Below, one piece after another: positions 23,801 through 33,342 of a stretch of DNA of 64,000 bases. A program made the position numbers and the translations under genes. This DNA comes from Nymphaea colorata (Eukaryota > Streptophyta > Magnoliopsida > Nymphaeales > Nymphaeaceae), in NCBI RefSeq assembly GCF_008831285.2, contig NC_045148.1, forward strand, positions 2,916,001 to 2,980,000. Reading direction: 5' to 3'. The notes below the pieces were generated by a model. It saw nothing but the letters and a program-made list of their open reading frames with translations, ran no database searches and was not told the DNA's origin. Position 1 is the stretch's first letter; each line of letters opens with the position of its first letter.

Positions 23801-26800
23801 CAGCAGAGAAATCGGTGCAGTTCACAGCCGGTAATTTACGTCTTTTCATGCTAATAATTTCTTTTATCAAGCAAGGTAGGAAGCTAATGCTTTGCTTTCT
23901 ATAGTCAGTATTGCTTTGACTCTTGTGAATTGTGATTGTCATTTACCAATAAGAAACACAAGGAGATGCTTGATTTTCTGTAATGAATTTATGTTGATAT
24001 TCCTATGAATAGGAGCAAATATGTTGACATTCTTATAACTTGGATTATTGGCTTTTTAATTTTTAGCAAGTTTGGGTAAATGAACTAAAGGTAATATTAT
24101 GGTATTAAAAAAATTGATTAAAATTGAAGAATAGAGGTAATATTGTTACGATAATATCATGATGTGCTCAATTTACTGTTCTATTACTTTATCTGCTTTG
24201 GGTTGTTTTTTCTTCTATTTTTTTTGGAATATTTTAAGATCCAAAGTTTCCTCAAGATTTGTCCGAGATTTATTGTAGGAGAAAAAACCTAAACTGTCAT
24301 CAACTTTCCCTTGCCCAGAGTTACAATGCCATTAACCTTACCATCATGTGTTACAATAAGCTGTGAGCTGATATGTGTTTGTCTTGTAGGATGGAGTTGA
24401 TTATCGATCAGAGGAATCCAGAAGAATACATTGCACAAAATGTGGAAATTTTCATATATGGGTGTGCACAAGTAGATCCAAAGCAAAGGCAAGGTGGTGT
24501 CAGGTTTGTTATCTAATTTTCTACTTATATCAGTTATTGCATCAAATAAACTCTTTCTGTTGATACTATCTTGAGCTACCATGTCCTCTCTGTGTCACTA
24601 GGATTGTCGCCAATACCATCAAGCCAGGGATGGGGATGGTTGGGTTGAACTTGGATCTACAACCCTTCAAAGGCCTCAGAAGGTATATAGTGTCCTGTAA
24701 ATCATATCTGATGGGTTTTTTGGTCATTAAGGTTGGATGTTCTGCTACTGACTGGGCATTTGAAAATTATAACTGTGGCTTTGTATAAGAGCAGAATAGA
24801 TAAAAGTGCCTTGCAGAGAAGGCAACTGCAGAACCAGAGACTGGAAAAATACCAGATTTCATGATTGGAACCGCCTGCAGAAAAGCAAATCTCAATTGTC
24901 TTTTCTTTTGTTCTTTGTAAACCCATGAAGTGTTTAAAATCTGATTCTTGACGGATGTTGGCTTGACTAGAGCTGATCTGCAAAGGGCCTAAGAGAGAAC
25001 AACAGAGCAATTGTATATCCACATATTAGTGGATTAGGAGGATTTTTGATATCTTTTCCTTCTATAAGCAGGAAGGAGTAACTCCATTGTATTTTAACCC
25101 ACAATTCTTTATCATGTGTGGTCGTTTTACCATCCAAACTTTCTTCTCTAGGAGCTTGTCCTACAAACTTGATTGCAGAAATAATTAATGTACTTCAGGA
25201 TTATCAGATTCGGTTTCCAATATACTCGTGGAGGTTTATGCTTAGTTTCTTACCCATCTGGTAGCCCCACCCATATTTGATTCAGTGGGATAGGTACAGG
25301 TTTTTAGGAGTTCCAGTAGTTGATAAAGGACAACATTATTGGTGACAATAGATTTCTATGTCATATTGCATTGGGTCCTTCCAACATCATGCCCCTTCCC
25401 CTTGATTCCCCTAATCTTTTACTTGAGCTCTTGTAATAATTATTTTCATTGAAAAGTAGATGTTTTTCTTGACTGTTTCCATGTATGCATATACATATCT
25501 AAATGATCTTTTCTGACCCTAAATGTCTGATACGCTCATTATTACACAGTTGTGGATGATCAGTAGCTTCCCTAAAGATTCCTATGGTCTTATCTAGTCT
25601 ACATCGATGCACTAGTGTACTTCAGGGAGCTTCTTTCCTCATTTTCTGCTGGGCCTGTGACATGCAACAAATTTTATATCTTAGTTTGCGAATGTATTGA
25701 ATGTTCTTGTACAGAACGTTACAAACTTTCTTAACTGTGTTCCTGTTTCTAGTGATATTGTACCACTATGATGAACATATCTCCTTTCATTTCAGGTGGA
25801 TATTCCTCGTGCCTATGTTTGTGCAGAGAGCAAGATTTTTGATGTCTCTGAATGGGCTATCTGCCAGGTAATTCATTGGAACTACTTGTCAAAGAATATA
25901 ATAAAGAAGTTTTACTTAAGAGATAATTAACTTCATATTGTGATTCTGCTGGTTTTTTCTTTGCCTTCAAAGCATGTTTTCTATAAGAACTTTTATAATT
26001 ATCATAACCAGAATGACAAATTCTGATGCTTTATTTCTCCAAGGTGTATTGGTTAAATTTGCTTGACGTGAATAAATGGTAAAGAAAATTATTTGCTGCT
26101 TTGTGCATATATTCAAATATGCTTCTTAGTGACTACAATGTAAGCTGTGCATTGGTCAAACAGCATCTTAGTGTAGTCACTTCTCAGGACAGGTTGTGCT
26201 CCAGTTTGATGACACAGTATTGTCTAGTACAAGTTAAGGATCAAATGCTTGTCCTGTCGACCATTTTCATACTTTTTGTTGAATACTTTTTGTGGGCACT
26301 AAGATAAAGAGGTTTCTGCCTCATTCTAATATGGTTTTTCTGGTGCATTATGCACGTGTTCTTTATCGTATCCAATGTAGTACAGGTGATATGTGCCCAA
26401 ACAATTTTTCAATCCTGTGATAAGATTGTGATATTTGGCGTCATGGTTACCATCAACCTTCATATCGGCTATAAAACTTGTACCCAGGTTTATGAATTAT
26501 CATGAAAGAAATTTGTGGAAGGCAGTGAAGAATAGGATAAGGAAATTAGAAAAGTGAATCCATGCAAATGGTGAACCAGAATCAATCAAAAACTTAAAAA
26601 ATTCAACACAGTTGTTACCTGGCATACTTTTTTTTTTTTTCTCGTGGGTTTTACTTCTGTCTTGACACTACGAGTTAATTATTCTTAAAAATTTAATAGC
26701 CATCCCTGTCGGCAGGATTGTGGCACAGTAACAGCAACTTCATGCTGATCAGTGTGGCTGCAGGAATAGCAACTAATTAGTTCTTTACCGGTTGCCCAGT

Positions 26801-27194
26801 GTCACAAATTTTGAAGGAAATGACTGTTATTATGACAAACTAAAAGCTGAATGATTTTAAGCTGGTGGCTACTCCATCTTTCCTAATTTGTTCATATTTG
26901 CAGGGAATGGCATGCAAACCAAATACTCACAGGACTACGTTTCATGTAAATATGGTTGGATTAGATAAAAGGGTTCAGAGATCAAAATCGGACTGCAGCA
27001 GATTCACATCGGATTTGGATGCTGAAATGGCAAGTGAAAAAGGAGACGAAGAGTTTGATGTTTGGCTTCAGCAGGCATTGGCTGCAGGTCTTTTTTCCGA
27101 TCTGACAGAGACATCATCCAGGCGCAAAAAATCTTGGAGTTCTTTCTTGATCAGCCAAAAGAAATTCAAAAAACAATGGCGTGGTGTTCTGTAA
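12129..27194 (+). CDS. Membrane J-protein with Jiv90 domain (DNAJC14-like), nine coding exons
   Basis: The exons join to a predicted 560-residue protein. Residues 1-50 are soluble. About 53-195 are strongly hydrophobic, with probably five or six membrane segments. A Ser-rich linker covers about 205-280. A J domain covers about 286-358, with HPD at 317-319 as needed to stimulate Hsp70 ATPase. A Jiv90-type domain covers about 380-475, with paired cysteines C390/C393 and C412/C415 that likely bind zinc, followed by motifs like animal DNAJC14 (KIFDVSEWAICQG, CKPNTHR). The basic tail ends at TAA 27,192. Animal DNAJC14 is an ER-membrane Hsp70 co-chaperone, so an ER role is inferred here. All eight junctions have GT..AG and keep frame, with only the second intron in phase 1. 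No stop or frameshift is seen. The start is the first ATG after an in-frame stop. Confidence 0.9.
14053..14074. repeat. (GA)n microsatellite in intron 1
   Basis: Eleven GA units in the first coding intron. Confidence 0.9.
14337..14397. repeat. (TA)n microsatellite in intron 1
   Basis: About 30 uninterrupted TA units, the source of the IYIYIY frames on both strands. Confidence 0.95.
14421..14760. repeat. Two-copy 171-bp tandem duplication in intron 1
   Basis: Copy 1 (14,421-14,591) and copy 2 (14,592-14,760) both run from tggacct(t/c)tgtaagc to ggcttgattggtttgtcct. They share gatcaatttattgga, tttctagctagcctc and gtcagtctggt, with scattered substitutions and an A-run difference. Confidence 0.9.
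15052..15181 (+). CDS. J-protein exon 2 (residues 108-150 plus one base)
   Basis: Acceptor ttctacag|ggagct, donor attggag|gtatca. It reads GAAGATVRYLGYTPGLFIVG and then a hydrophobic run to IIGG. Its 130 nt leave phase 1, completed by exon 3 as a Gly codon. It is membrane domain only. Confidence 0.8.
16695..16995. mobile_element. MITE-like foldback element in intron 2
   Basis: The left end reads ggctttttggatgacag and the right end gggtgtcatccaaacac, whose reverse complement gives gtgtttggatgacaccc, so the ends form imperfect terminal inverted repeats over about 15 bp. The unit is about 300 bp, has no coding capacity and contains the perfect hairpin at 16,712-16,759. I could not identify a target duplication, so the superfamily is open. 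Confidence 0.55.
16706..16765. repeat. Perfect 21-bp inverted repeat with 6-nt loop
   Basis: The arm at 16,712-16,732 is the exact reverse complement of 16,739-16,759, with loop gatgtt. After one mismatch the pairing continues with gacag (16,706-16,710) against ctgtc (16,761-16,765), giving a 27-bp stem with one mismatch. Confidence 0.9.
17419..17552. repeat. Purine-only (G/A) tract in intron 2
   Basis: About 130 nt that is almost entirely A and G on the plus strand, built from irregular gaaagaa and ggaagaa words. The K/E/R-rich open frame that covers it is an artefact of this composition. Confidence 0.85.
18313..18984 (+). mobile_element. TRIM-like miniature LTR retrotransposon in intron 2
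   Basis: Two direct repeats flank a short non-coding interior: LTR 1 about 18,313-18,501 and LTR 2 about 18,814-18,984. They share tttcttgtattttgg(a/t)ggacttct and taggattaatgaaacata, and both end in ..aca. Directly after LTR 1 is an initiator-Met primer-binding site, tggtatcagagccaaaac. The interior is about 310 bp and has no gag or pol, which fits the definition of a TRIM. No clear polypurine tract or target duplication was seen, and the LTRs are clearly diverged, so it is old or a deleted copia copy. Confidence 0.75.
18502..18519 (+). other. Primer-binding site (initiator tRNA-Met type)
   Basis: The word tggtatcagagccaaaac immediately follows the ..caca end of the left LTR. This is the standard plant retrotransposon primer-binding sequence. 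Confidence 0.85.
19504..19533. repeat. (TA)n microsatellite in intron 2
   Basis: Fifteen TA units. Confidence 0.9.
20772..20804. repeat. Compound (TATC)n(TA)n microsatellite in intron 2
   Basis: Four tatc units followed by about seven TA units. Confidence 0.9.
22306..22675. mobile_element. hAT-type MITE in intron 2
   Basis: The 370-bp unit starts ctctgtcacacggatacgtg and ends cacccatgtgacatag. The reverse complement of the end, ctatgtcacatgggtgcggg, pairs imperfectly with the start. It is flanked by near-identical 8-bp direct repeats, gcaattac (22,298-22,305) and acaattac (22,676-22,683). Both subterminal regions carry repeated (c)gtacccgtacccgtatcc words while the middle is AT-rich. The 8-bp duplication and end structure fit hAT. 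There is no coding capacity. Confidence 0.75.
22915..23399 (+). CDS. J-protein exon 3 (residues 151-312)
   Basis: Acceptor gatgcag|gctac, donor aaaaag|gtttca. It contains the last membrane segments (YLFSLNHARLVVLLSTAYA and a following hydrophobic run), an acidic and Ser-rich linker, and the first half of the J domain (KNHYEAMGL .. LLRKEYRKK). At 485 nt it is the longest coding exon. Confidence 0.9.
23523..23603 (+). CDS. J-protein exon 4 (residues 313-339, HPD motif)
   Basis: Acceptor tttgcag|gctatg, donor tatgag|gtgagt. It reads AMVVHPDKNMG .. KLQCAYE and contains the conserved HPD loop and the start of J-domain helix III. Confidence 0.93.
23723..23830 (+). CDS. J-protein exon 5 (residues 340-375)
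   Basis: Acceptor gttcag|gtcctt, donor cagccg|gtaatt. VLSDEVKKKNYDEQL completes the J domain and is followed by a Ser/Gln-rich linker. Confidence 0.9.
24390..24503 (+). CDS. J-protein exon 6 (residues 376-413, first zinc pair of Jiv90)
   Basis: Acceptor cttgtag|gatgga, donor tgtcag|gtttgt. It reads RIHCTKCGNFHIW .. KAKARWCQ, with C390 and C393 and the first Cys (C412) of the second pair. Confidence 0.93.
24602..24682 (+). CDS. J-protein exon 7 (residues 414-440, Jiv90)
   Basis: Acceptor cactag|gattgt, donor cagaag|gtatat. It begins DCRQYHQARDGDGWVE. The exon 6/7 junction falls inside the second CxxC pair (C412/C415). Confidence 0.93.
25796..25867 (+). CDS. J-protein exon 8 (residues 441-464, Jiv90)
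   Basis: Acceptor atttcag|gtggat, donor tgccag|gtaatt. It reads VDIPRAYVCAESKIFDVSEW, the most conserved stretch with animal DNAJC14. Confidence 0.92.
26904..27194 (+). CDS. J-protein exon 9 (residues 465-560 and stop)
   Basis: Acceptor tttgcag|ggaatg, stop TAA at 27,192-27,194. It begins GMACKPNTHRTTFHVNM, closing the Jiv90 domain, then has an acidic segment (DEEFDVWLQQAL) and a Lys-rich C-terminus. Confidence 0.92.
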   Translation, partial: GMACKPNTHRTTFHVNMVGLDKRVQRSKSDCSRFTSDLDAEMASEKGDEEFDVWLQQALAAGLFSDLTETSSRRKKSWSSFLISQKKFKKQWRGVL

Positions 27195-27725
27195 ACTTTG
27201 AGCCTTTCAGAAGGGAAACTGGGGTGAAGAAGGAACAGAAAACGGTTCACCTTTTACCTGGTTTCAAGAGGAAAAAGTGATGACTTAGAAACTTGGCCGA
27301 TTCGTTGGTCTTCTGAAAGTGGAGAAGCCTGAAGGAAAGGCAAAAGAAAGGAAGGAAACGGGAAGATTTGTCTGAACAAATGTTCAGAGGCAACTGCTGT
27401 TGTAAATAGATCTACGGTCTCCTCCCTGAAGCGCTGTACATTTTTTTGTTCCACTGTGAAGATTTTTTAGTGCTTTATGATTCTTTTAGCAATCATTCAA
27501 TCACAAAAAGGAAAAAAATTGGCTGTTGTAACTGTAATTCGGGTTGCAAATTTCTCTTTCTTTCCCTCTTTCTTTTTTAAAATAAACAAAGCTGATTCTG
27601 TTGTGCTTTTTCAACAACCAACCGACAACTTTGGTCATACAAAAAATGTAGCTTGGGGTGTCTTTTGGCCAGCAAACCCTACATTGATTCCAAATTTTTC
27701 TTCTACCACCCAATAAATTAAAACT
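27195..27725 (+). other. Probable 3' UTR and polyadenylation region
   Basis: AATAAA occurs at 27,581-27,586 and again at 27,712-27,717, preceded by T-rich sequence. Either could be the near-upstream polyadenylation signal of the J-protein transcript. The cleavage site is not determined. Confidence 0.5.
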
Positions 27726-29001
27726 ATTTCTTTTTTCTACAAAATGGAGTTTTCTTGTCCTACTCAGAACGTCTAGATACAGAATAGCAACATTTTCATT
27801 ATCCTTGTGGGATCACTGTTTCAATTATCAAACCATTCTTTTTTGGCATTATAATTCTTGTCATTCACATTTCCCGCTTTTTCTTTGTCAGCCTCTCCCC
27901 GTGGACATTCTTGATAAGCATTCCTTCAGAATTACTGCATAATATCCAAAGTTGGAATTTCGCACTTCATCTTGTTTTCTTTGAACTTAACGATAATTTT
28001 ACCGTTTGATCCAACATAAATAAAAACCTGCACATGCAGTTAGGTTTAAAACCTGTATCATTTTTTTTGTTTCATTCTTTTTTCTTTGTAAAACCAATAC
28101 GCTAGTAAACGTATGGACCTCTTTGAGTTCTCCAAAGGCATTTTACCTGCAATTGATAAATATAAAGTTTATATCTAATTAAAATGACTAGCAGAATTTA
28201 TATATTTCAACTTTCATGTGCGGAGCTTTTTTCCCCACACCAAGATGTACTTTAAATTTTTTTTCATTACAACCCGTTGCCAAAGCCTAGCCGTGGCTTT
28301 TAATTTTTTTTAAGACAAATGAATTTTATGCCTTTCTTTTCTGGTTTATTTACTCTCACTTATAGATGTCTGTTGAGTTCTCATTATTCATGGCAGTTGT
28401 TCAAATAGCACTTGGGATAGTTTCTTCATAATTTTAAGGCTACATGGAAACAATGTTGAGTCACAATTAGGATGTACTTTAATTTTTTTTTTATTACAAC
28501 CCGTTGCCAAAGCCTAGCTGTGGCTTTTAAATTTTTTTAAGATATGCCTTTCTTCTCTGGTTTATTTACTCTCTCATACGTATAGATATCTGTGGAGTTA
28601 TCTTTATTCATGGCAGTTGTTCAAATAGCACCTAGGATAGTTTCTTCATAATTTTAAGGCTACATGGAAACAATGTTGAGTCACAATAATGAAATCTAGC
28701 TGGAGATCACTTTTGTAGGAGGAACATCAAGTTTGATGCAGTTGAATCATTCTTGTTTTAAAAAATTTTCACATTGTTTGTTTTTCAGTTCCACTTTCTT
28801 CACAAAAGAGTACATCTGTTAAAAAATAATTGAGTTGCATTTATTTGGCTTGAATATATATAGAATTGAAAAATTTTAGAACTTATAACTTGGAATATTT
28901 CTACTTCTCTATCAATTTTCTCGATTGAAAAAGGAATTTTTTATAAGCAGTATAATCAAAGACTTTAAAGTGATCCACAATGTGTTTGTGGCTGTGCTGA
29001 A
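27726..29001. other. Intergenic AT-rich sequence
   Basis: No gene was seen. It contains the 227-bp tandem duplication at 28,244-28,689 and leads into the 5' LTR of the large Athila-type element. Confidence 0.5.
28244..28689. repeat. Two-copy 227-bp tandem duplication
   Basis: Copy 1 (28,244-28,470) and copy 2 (28,471-28,689) both run from gatgtacttta through acaacccgttgccaaagcct and ggcagttgttcaaatagca to aatgttgagtcacaat. Differences are few substitutions, T-run length and one short deletion. Confidence 0.92.
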
Positions 29002-30130
29002 TGATGATGCTTAAAGTGCATCATAATTATATACAATTTCATCCATGTATTGCTAAGAGCTCATGTTAACATTGTTATTATTGGTAAGAACTTATGCTTT
29101 AAATTTCATGCGAATGCAGTTAAATGGGTAAAAATATCATGTACTTTGTTTGGTACATCTGAGCAGCATTGCAAGAGATTTATGATTCAAATACAAAGAG
29201 TCAAATAAATTTAAATTCGGATCCAACCCTTGAACCAAACACTGGAAGCATATTCATTAAAGAATTCATATGTAGAATATCTCATAACATGGTTCTATAT
29301 ATAGGATAGAAGTATACATGGTGAAATTTTGATGTTGTACGTAATTTGCAAATGTTTATGATGCCTTTTGAAAAGATGGAAAAAATAGTTCCGAATTTTT
29401 CCTCATAAATAAAACAAACACGAGGAAAGTTTAGTCTTTTGGGCTGGTGGAGTTCGAGGTCTTCCTCTTCCTTCCTCAAACTTGTGCAAGGGAATTTTTA
29501 TCATTAAACTGTTCCTCCACTCGAGAAAGTAGGGTTCTCATTCCAGTGAGTCGTTCCTCTTCTTCCTCTCTGTTTTTCATGTTTTTTGTGTTTTTTTTTT
29601 CTATCCTAGGTGTTGTTTTTTTAGGTTTATAATAGGTTGCCAAGTGATCCTTGGGCAAAAGTTGGGTTCATCTTTCGTGTCCACAGGAGGAGTCAGGTTT
29701 GCAAAGCCAACACTCCACCTGCTTCCTTCCACCTCTCCTCTTGTCTTGTAACTTGTCAGAGACTGCAGAAATATCATCCATGATATGAGACATCTGAAGA
29801 ACATAGAACAACCCGGCCAAAGGTTATAGGAGTTGCGTGTCATCTCATCCCCTTCATCAGAGCATCAATAAGTGTTGGTGTTCTTCTTCTTCCCTTTTCC
29901 TCTAAGACGGTATGGAGTTGTCTAGAGTCGATTTTCTTTTCTTTTTTTTTAATTACATATTTATTTTATCATGTTTTGCATTATTCACTTCTGTTTTCGT
30001 TCAATTGTCAAGCTAAATCACCAAACATTTGGTCTAATGATGACCGATCTTCGTCTATATGCGTTAACGCCAATGGCTGATAGGTTGGGTGAAGTAGGAT
30101 GATCATATTTTTGTTATTGCTTGTGTACAA

Positions 30131-30195
<65 letters not shown>

Positions 30196-31085
30196 TAATT
30201 GATAAAGAAGAAGGAGATACTGGCGGCAGCCTTGTGATCTCTTCCCTCCAAGATAATATATATATATATATATATATACACATTAATTGATAAAGAAGAG
30301 GGAGATACTGGCGGCAGCCTTGTGACTATGGCATATCTCTCTTCCCTCCAAGATAATATATGCAAGTTTTCTTGAATTTTTTCAGAGTAGTGTTTGTGTC
30401 TAGGACAGATGTAGGGTCTGTTCCTAATGAGTTTTAGTTAAATTAGGATCTGGTTTACTCATTTTGTTTCTAATTTGTTTTGCTTTAGTTTCAACATGTG
30501 TAATTGTTGGCTGAAGGTAATGTGCTTTGGATTTCTGCATATGATTAGAGTCTACATCCAACTGGCTGCAGTAACATGAATGCGTCTTGTGTTATATATG
30601 TTTATCTACATATATATAGCTGCACATCAGAACCTAGTTTAGAGTATGGTCTTTTCTGCATTTGCATTTTCATTGCATATAGATTTCTCGGTTGCATGAC
30701 ACATTCTGGACTTGGGCGGAATCTCTTCAAGTTTATGGTAGACCACCATGATATCTGGCCAAAAAGGTCCTCAGTCATGGCCAAAATGTGAACATATTAG
30801 GGGTATTTTAGGAATCGGTTAAATGATAATTTCCTAATGTGTCTAGTAAGGATTCGGGATACTGACACATTTTAGAGTTTTCAGTTTTAGAAAGTCAAGC
30901 AAGGGGTCACGTTGCATTTTTCTGGTCTATGTTAGAACATATTTTTACAAGTTTTTGTTTGCTTGTTTGTTTTATGTTTTAGAGAGATCCTCTACATGAT
31001 GTGCTCTAGAGACTCCTCTCTAGATAAGGTCCTCTATGGATCACTTTCCCCATTGGATTGTCTCCTAGTCCTTAGGTGATCAATC
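29002..31085 (+). repeat. Athila 5' LTR, segment 1
   Basis: Matches 54,086-56,014 throughout. Anchors include ctttaaatttcatg (29,098 / 54,176), cttgtgcaag (29,481 / 54,551), ccaagataat (30,248 / 55,280) and gtgctctagagactcctctct (30,999 / 55,939). The 5' copy carries an extra (TA)n tract and an 88-bp duplication that the 3' copy lacks. Confidence 0.8.
30135..30358. repeat. (TA)n microsatellite plus 88-bp tandem duplication inside the 5' LTR
   Basis: A (TA)28 tract (30,135-30,190) is followed by cacattaattgataaagaag .. ccaagataat, then a second (TA)12 tract (30,256-30,278) and a second copy of the same segment to 30,358. The 3' LTR has one copy and no long TA tract (55,200-55,290), so the duplication arose after insertion. 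Confidence 0.9.
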
Positions 31086-31273
31086 AGGTAACTTAGATTT
31101 GTCAACATATGGGATTTTAAAAATAGAATCAGTCAAATTAGAAAAAAGAAAACTCCTTAGGTAGCGTTTGGATGAACCCCTTGAAAAAATGGTTTTTGTG
31201 AAAACCTGGTTTGGGAAAAATCATTTTTTCAATGAGTTTCGAAGCCTGGTTTTAGTGTTTGGGTAACTTGACA

Positions 31274-31311
31274 AAAACCAGGTTTTCAATGAGTTTTGAA
31301 AACCTGGTTTT
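31274..31311. repeat. 15-bp perfect inverted repeat
   Basis: aaaaccaggttttca (31,274-31,288) pairs exactly with tgaaaacctggtttt (31,297-31,311) across an 8-nt loop. Confidence 0.9.
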
Positions 31312-31386
31312 GTTTGGATAACAGAAAATAGTTTTTGGTTGTATCTTTGAAAAATATTTTCAACTGAATCACAGTTGATTTTCAGT

Positions 31387-31446
<60 letters not shown>

Positions 31447-31454
31447 CACACACA
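31387..31454. repeat. Compound (CA)n(TA)n(GA)n(CA)n microsatellite
   Basis: Consecutive CA, TA, GA and again CA runs, each of 5 to 13 units. Confidence 0.95.
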
Positions 31455-31897
31455 AGTAATTCAAAAAACAATTAGCTAGTCATTTGCAGCATAAAAGGAC
31501 TTCCAAGTTCTCCGGCACATGAAAGAACTTTTGAGTAACATATGCTAAACTGCAAAATAATCCCAGATTATAACTACTTCAGATATTCAACTTATTGTAT
31601 GCAAATCTAATACGTAAAGGTCATCAAAGCATGCCGAATGAGAACAACACCAAGAATTAAAAGATAGTGCTCGGGATGCATGTACCATAGCTGCATGATC
31701 AAACATTGGCAAGGGAAGTTCCTGACAGAATAGGTAATGAACACCTCTAAGCAGTGAAAGTTCAAAGAAGCATAAATCTAATATTCTGACATGAATGAAC
31801 TCCTATCAACAAAAGTGCTTGTAAAGAACATTGTCTTATGTTGTGAAATGGCAATAGGAGCACAGCACAATTGTAAATAGGACAAAAGTGCAGATTT

Positions 31898-32189
31898 GAT
31901 GTTTATTTTGAGAACAAACACAACATTTTTAGACGTTAAGAAACGGATGCTAGGACCTACCATGGTTCAAACTATTGTCCCGTTATGGCAACCTTCAATA
32001 TTATTATACATGGTTCAAGCAGAGCAGGGGTTTCAGTTTCTTGATGTTTATTTTGAGACCAAACACAACATTTTTAGACGTTAAAGAAACGGATGCTAGG
32101 ACCTACTATGGTTCAAACTATTGTCCCGTTATGGCAACCTTCAATATTATTATACATGGTTCAAGCAGAGCAGGGGTTTCAGTTTCTCG
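31898..32189. repeat. Two-copy 145-bp tandem duplication
   Basis: The copies begin gatgtttattttgag at 31,898 and 32,043. Over the unit I count about three differences (gaac/gacc, ttaagaa/ttaaagaa, accatgg/actatgg), so the duplication is recent compared with the surrounding LTR. Confidence 0.93.
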
Positions 32190-33342
32190 TCAAAGTCTAA
32201 AAACTTCAAGTTAATTTGGTTTCAGGAGCTCAGTCTGGTCGATCAGATTGAACAATAAGCATGACAAAACAAGCTTCCGTGAAAGTGCCAAAAAAGAAAA
32301 TACTTTTTCCTGAACGACAGAATTTCATCTCAACCAGCAGTTTGCAATAAAAGGATTTAAGTATTCTACATTCCTTCTAGTGTCTCGAGGCATCTTGGGC
32401 TGAACAAGGATTAATTCTATGGATAAGAAGTATGCTTCTTTGTCAATGATACAATGTGCATCAGCCGGGTCCCTTCGAAGATACAGTGAAAGTTTGCAGA
32501 GAAGCCTTTCGAAAGGCGCTCATCAAAGTTGAGAATGTCAAAAAAGCAAAGCTTGCTGTTGAGGAGTCTATTCGAAGATAGAGATAAAAGCACAGCCAAC
32601 ACCGTCGATCACTTTATGGTTCCATAAAATTCAAGAACACGACCCCTGTCCTCAGGCGTCACCATAGCAAATATCCTTTCCTTCGCGGGCTAGGAAGCCC
32701 GCCATTCATCCATCTGAATCTTGGAACCTTGCATCCTTAACCATTAGATGCTGAGCCTCTGTTGTCTATCATCTTTGCCAGAGAGAGCACCCAAGAGGCG
32801 ATCACCCACCCACGTTGTCGCCAATTGATACTTCCATATTGAATGCTTCCATCTGCAGATGCCTCGGCCCGTTTCAGAAAGACCTGCCACCGGGTTATGC
32901 AAAACTGGTTGAAAACGCTGTTTCCAGAAAACTGGCTTTTTCAAAATCCCAGTTTTGGCGATGTCCAAACAATCACCAAACAGGGTTTTTGAGATAAAAC
33001 ATCGTTTTGCCTGCCAAACACATTTTTGGGTGTGTATCCAAACTCGCCTGCAAAATATGTAACTCTCCTAATTAATAGGGGAGAGACACCAATTTAGGCA
33101 GCTCCTAAATGGCTTCAACATTAGATAAGACATTCACCTTTGACTTATAAAACCTGCTCACCTGATTAATTAGGCAGTCAACATAAACGTTTATATATGC
33201 TAAGATTTTATTTCGACTTGAGTCAGTTGAGATAGGACATCCATTGCGGTTGAGCTTTACTTCGGCTGATGTGGCTGTTATGTTGGATGCCCGAGGGCCC
33301 GCACAGTCCGAGCTAGCAATCTTAATTTTTACTTCTGATCTT

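Larger units (their letters stand above)
31158..33055. mobile_element. Non-autonomous foldback element inserted in the 5' LTR
   Basis: The left end reads ggtagcgtttggatgaacccc. The reverse complement of the right end reads gcgagtttggatacacaccc. The ends form short imperfect inverted repeats, and LTR homology to the 3' copy is lost across this span. Near each end are repeats of the gaaaacctggttttg / ccaaaactggg type, including an inner palindrome at 31,274-31,311. The unit is about 1.9 kb, contains a 145-bp tandem duplication and a compound microsatellite, and has no transposase. The superfamily and exact target duplication are not established. The same tttggatg ends and ccagttttgg words occur in the smaller MITE at 16,695-16,995. 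Confidence 0.55.
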
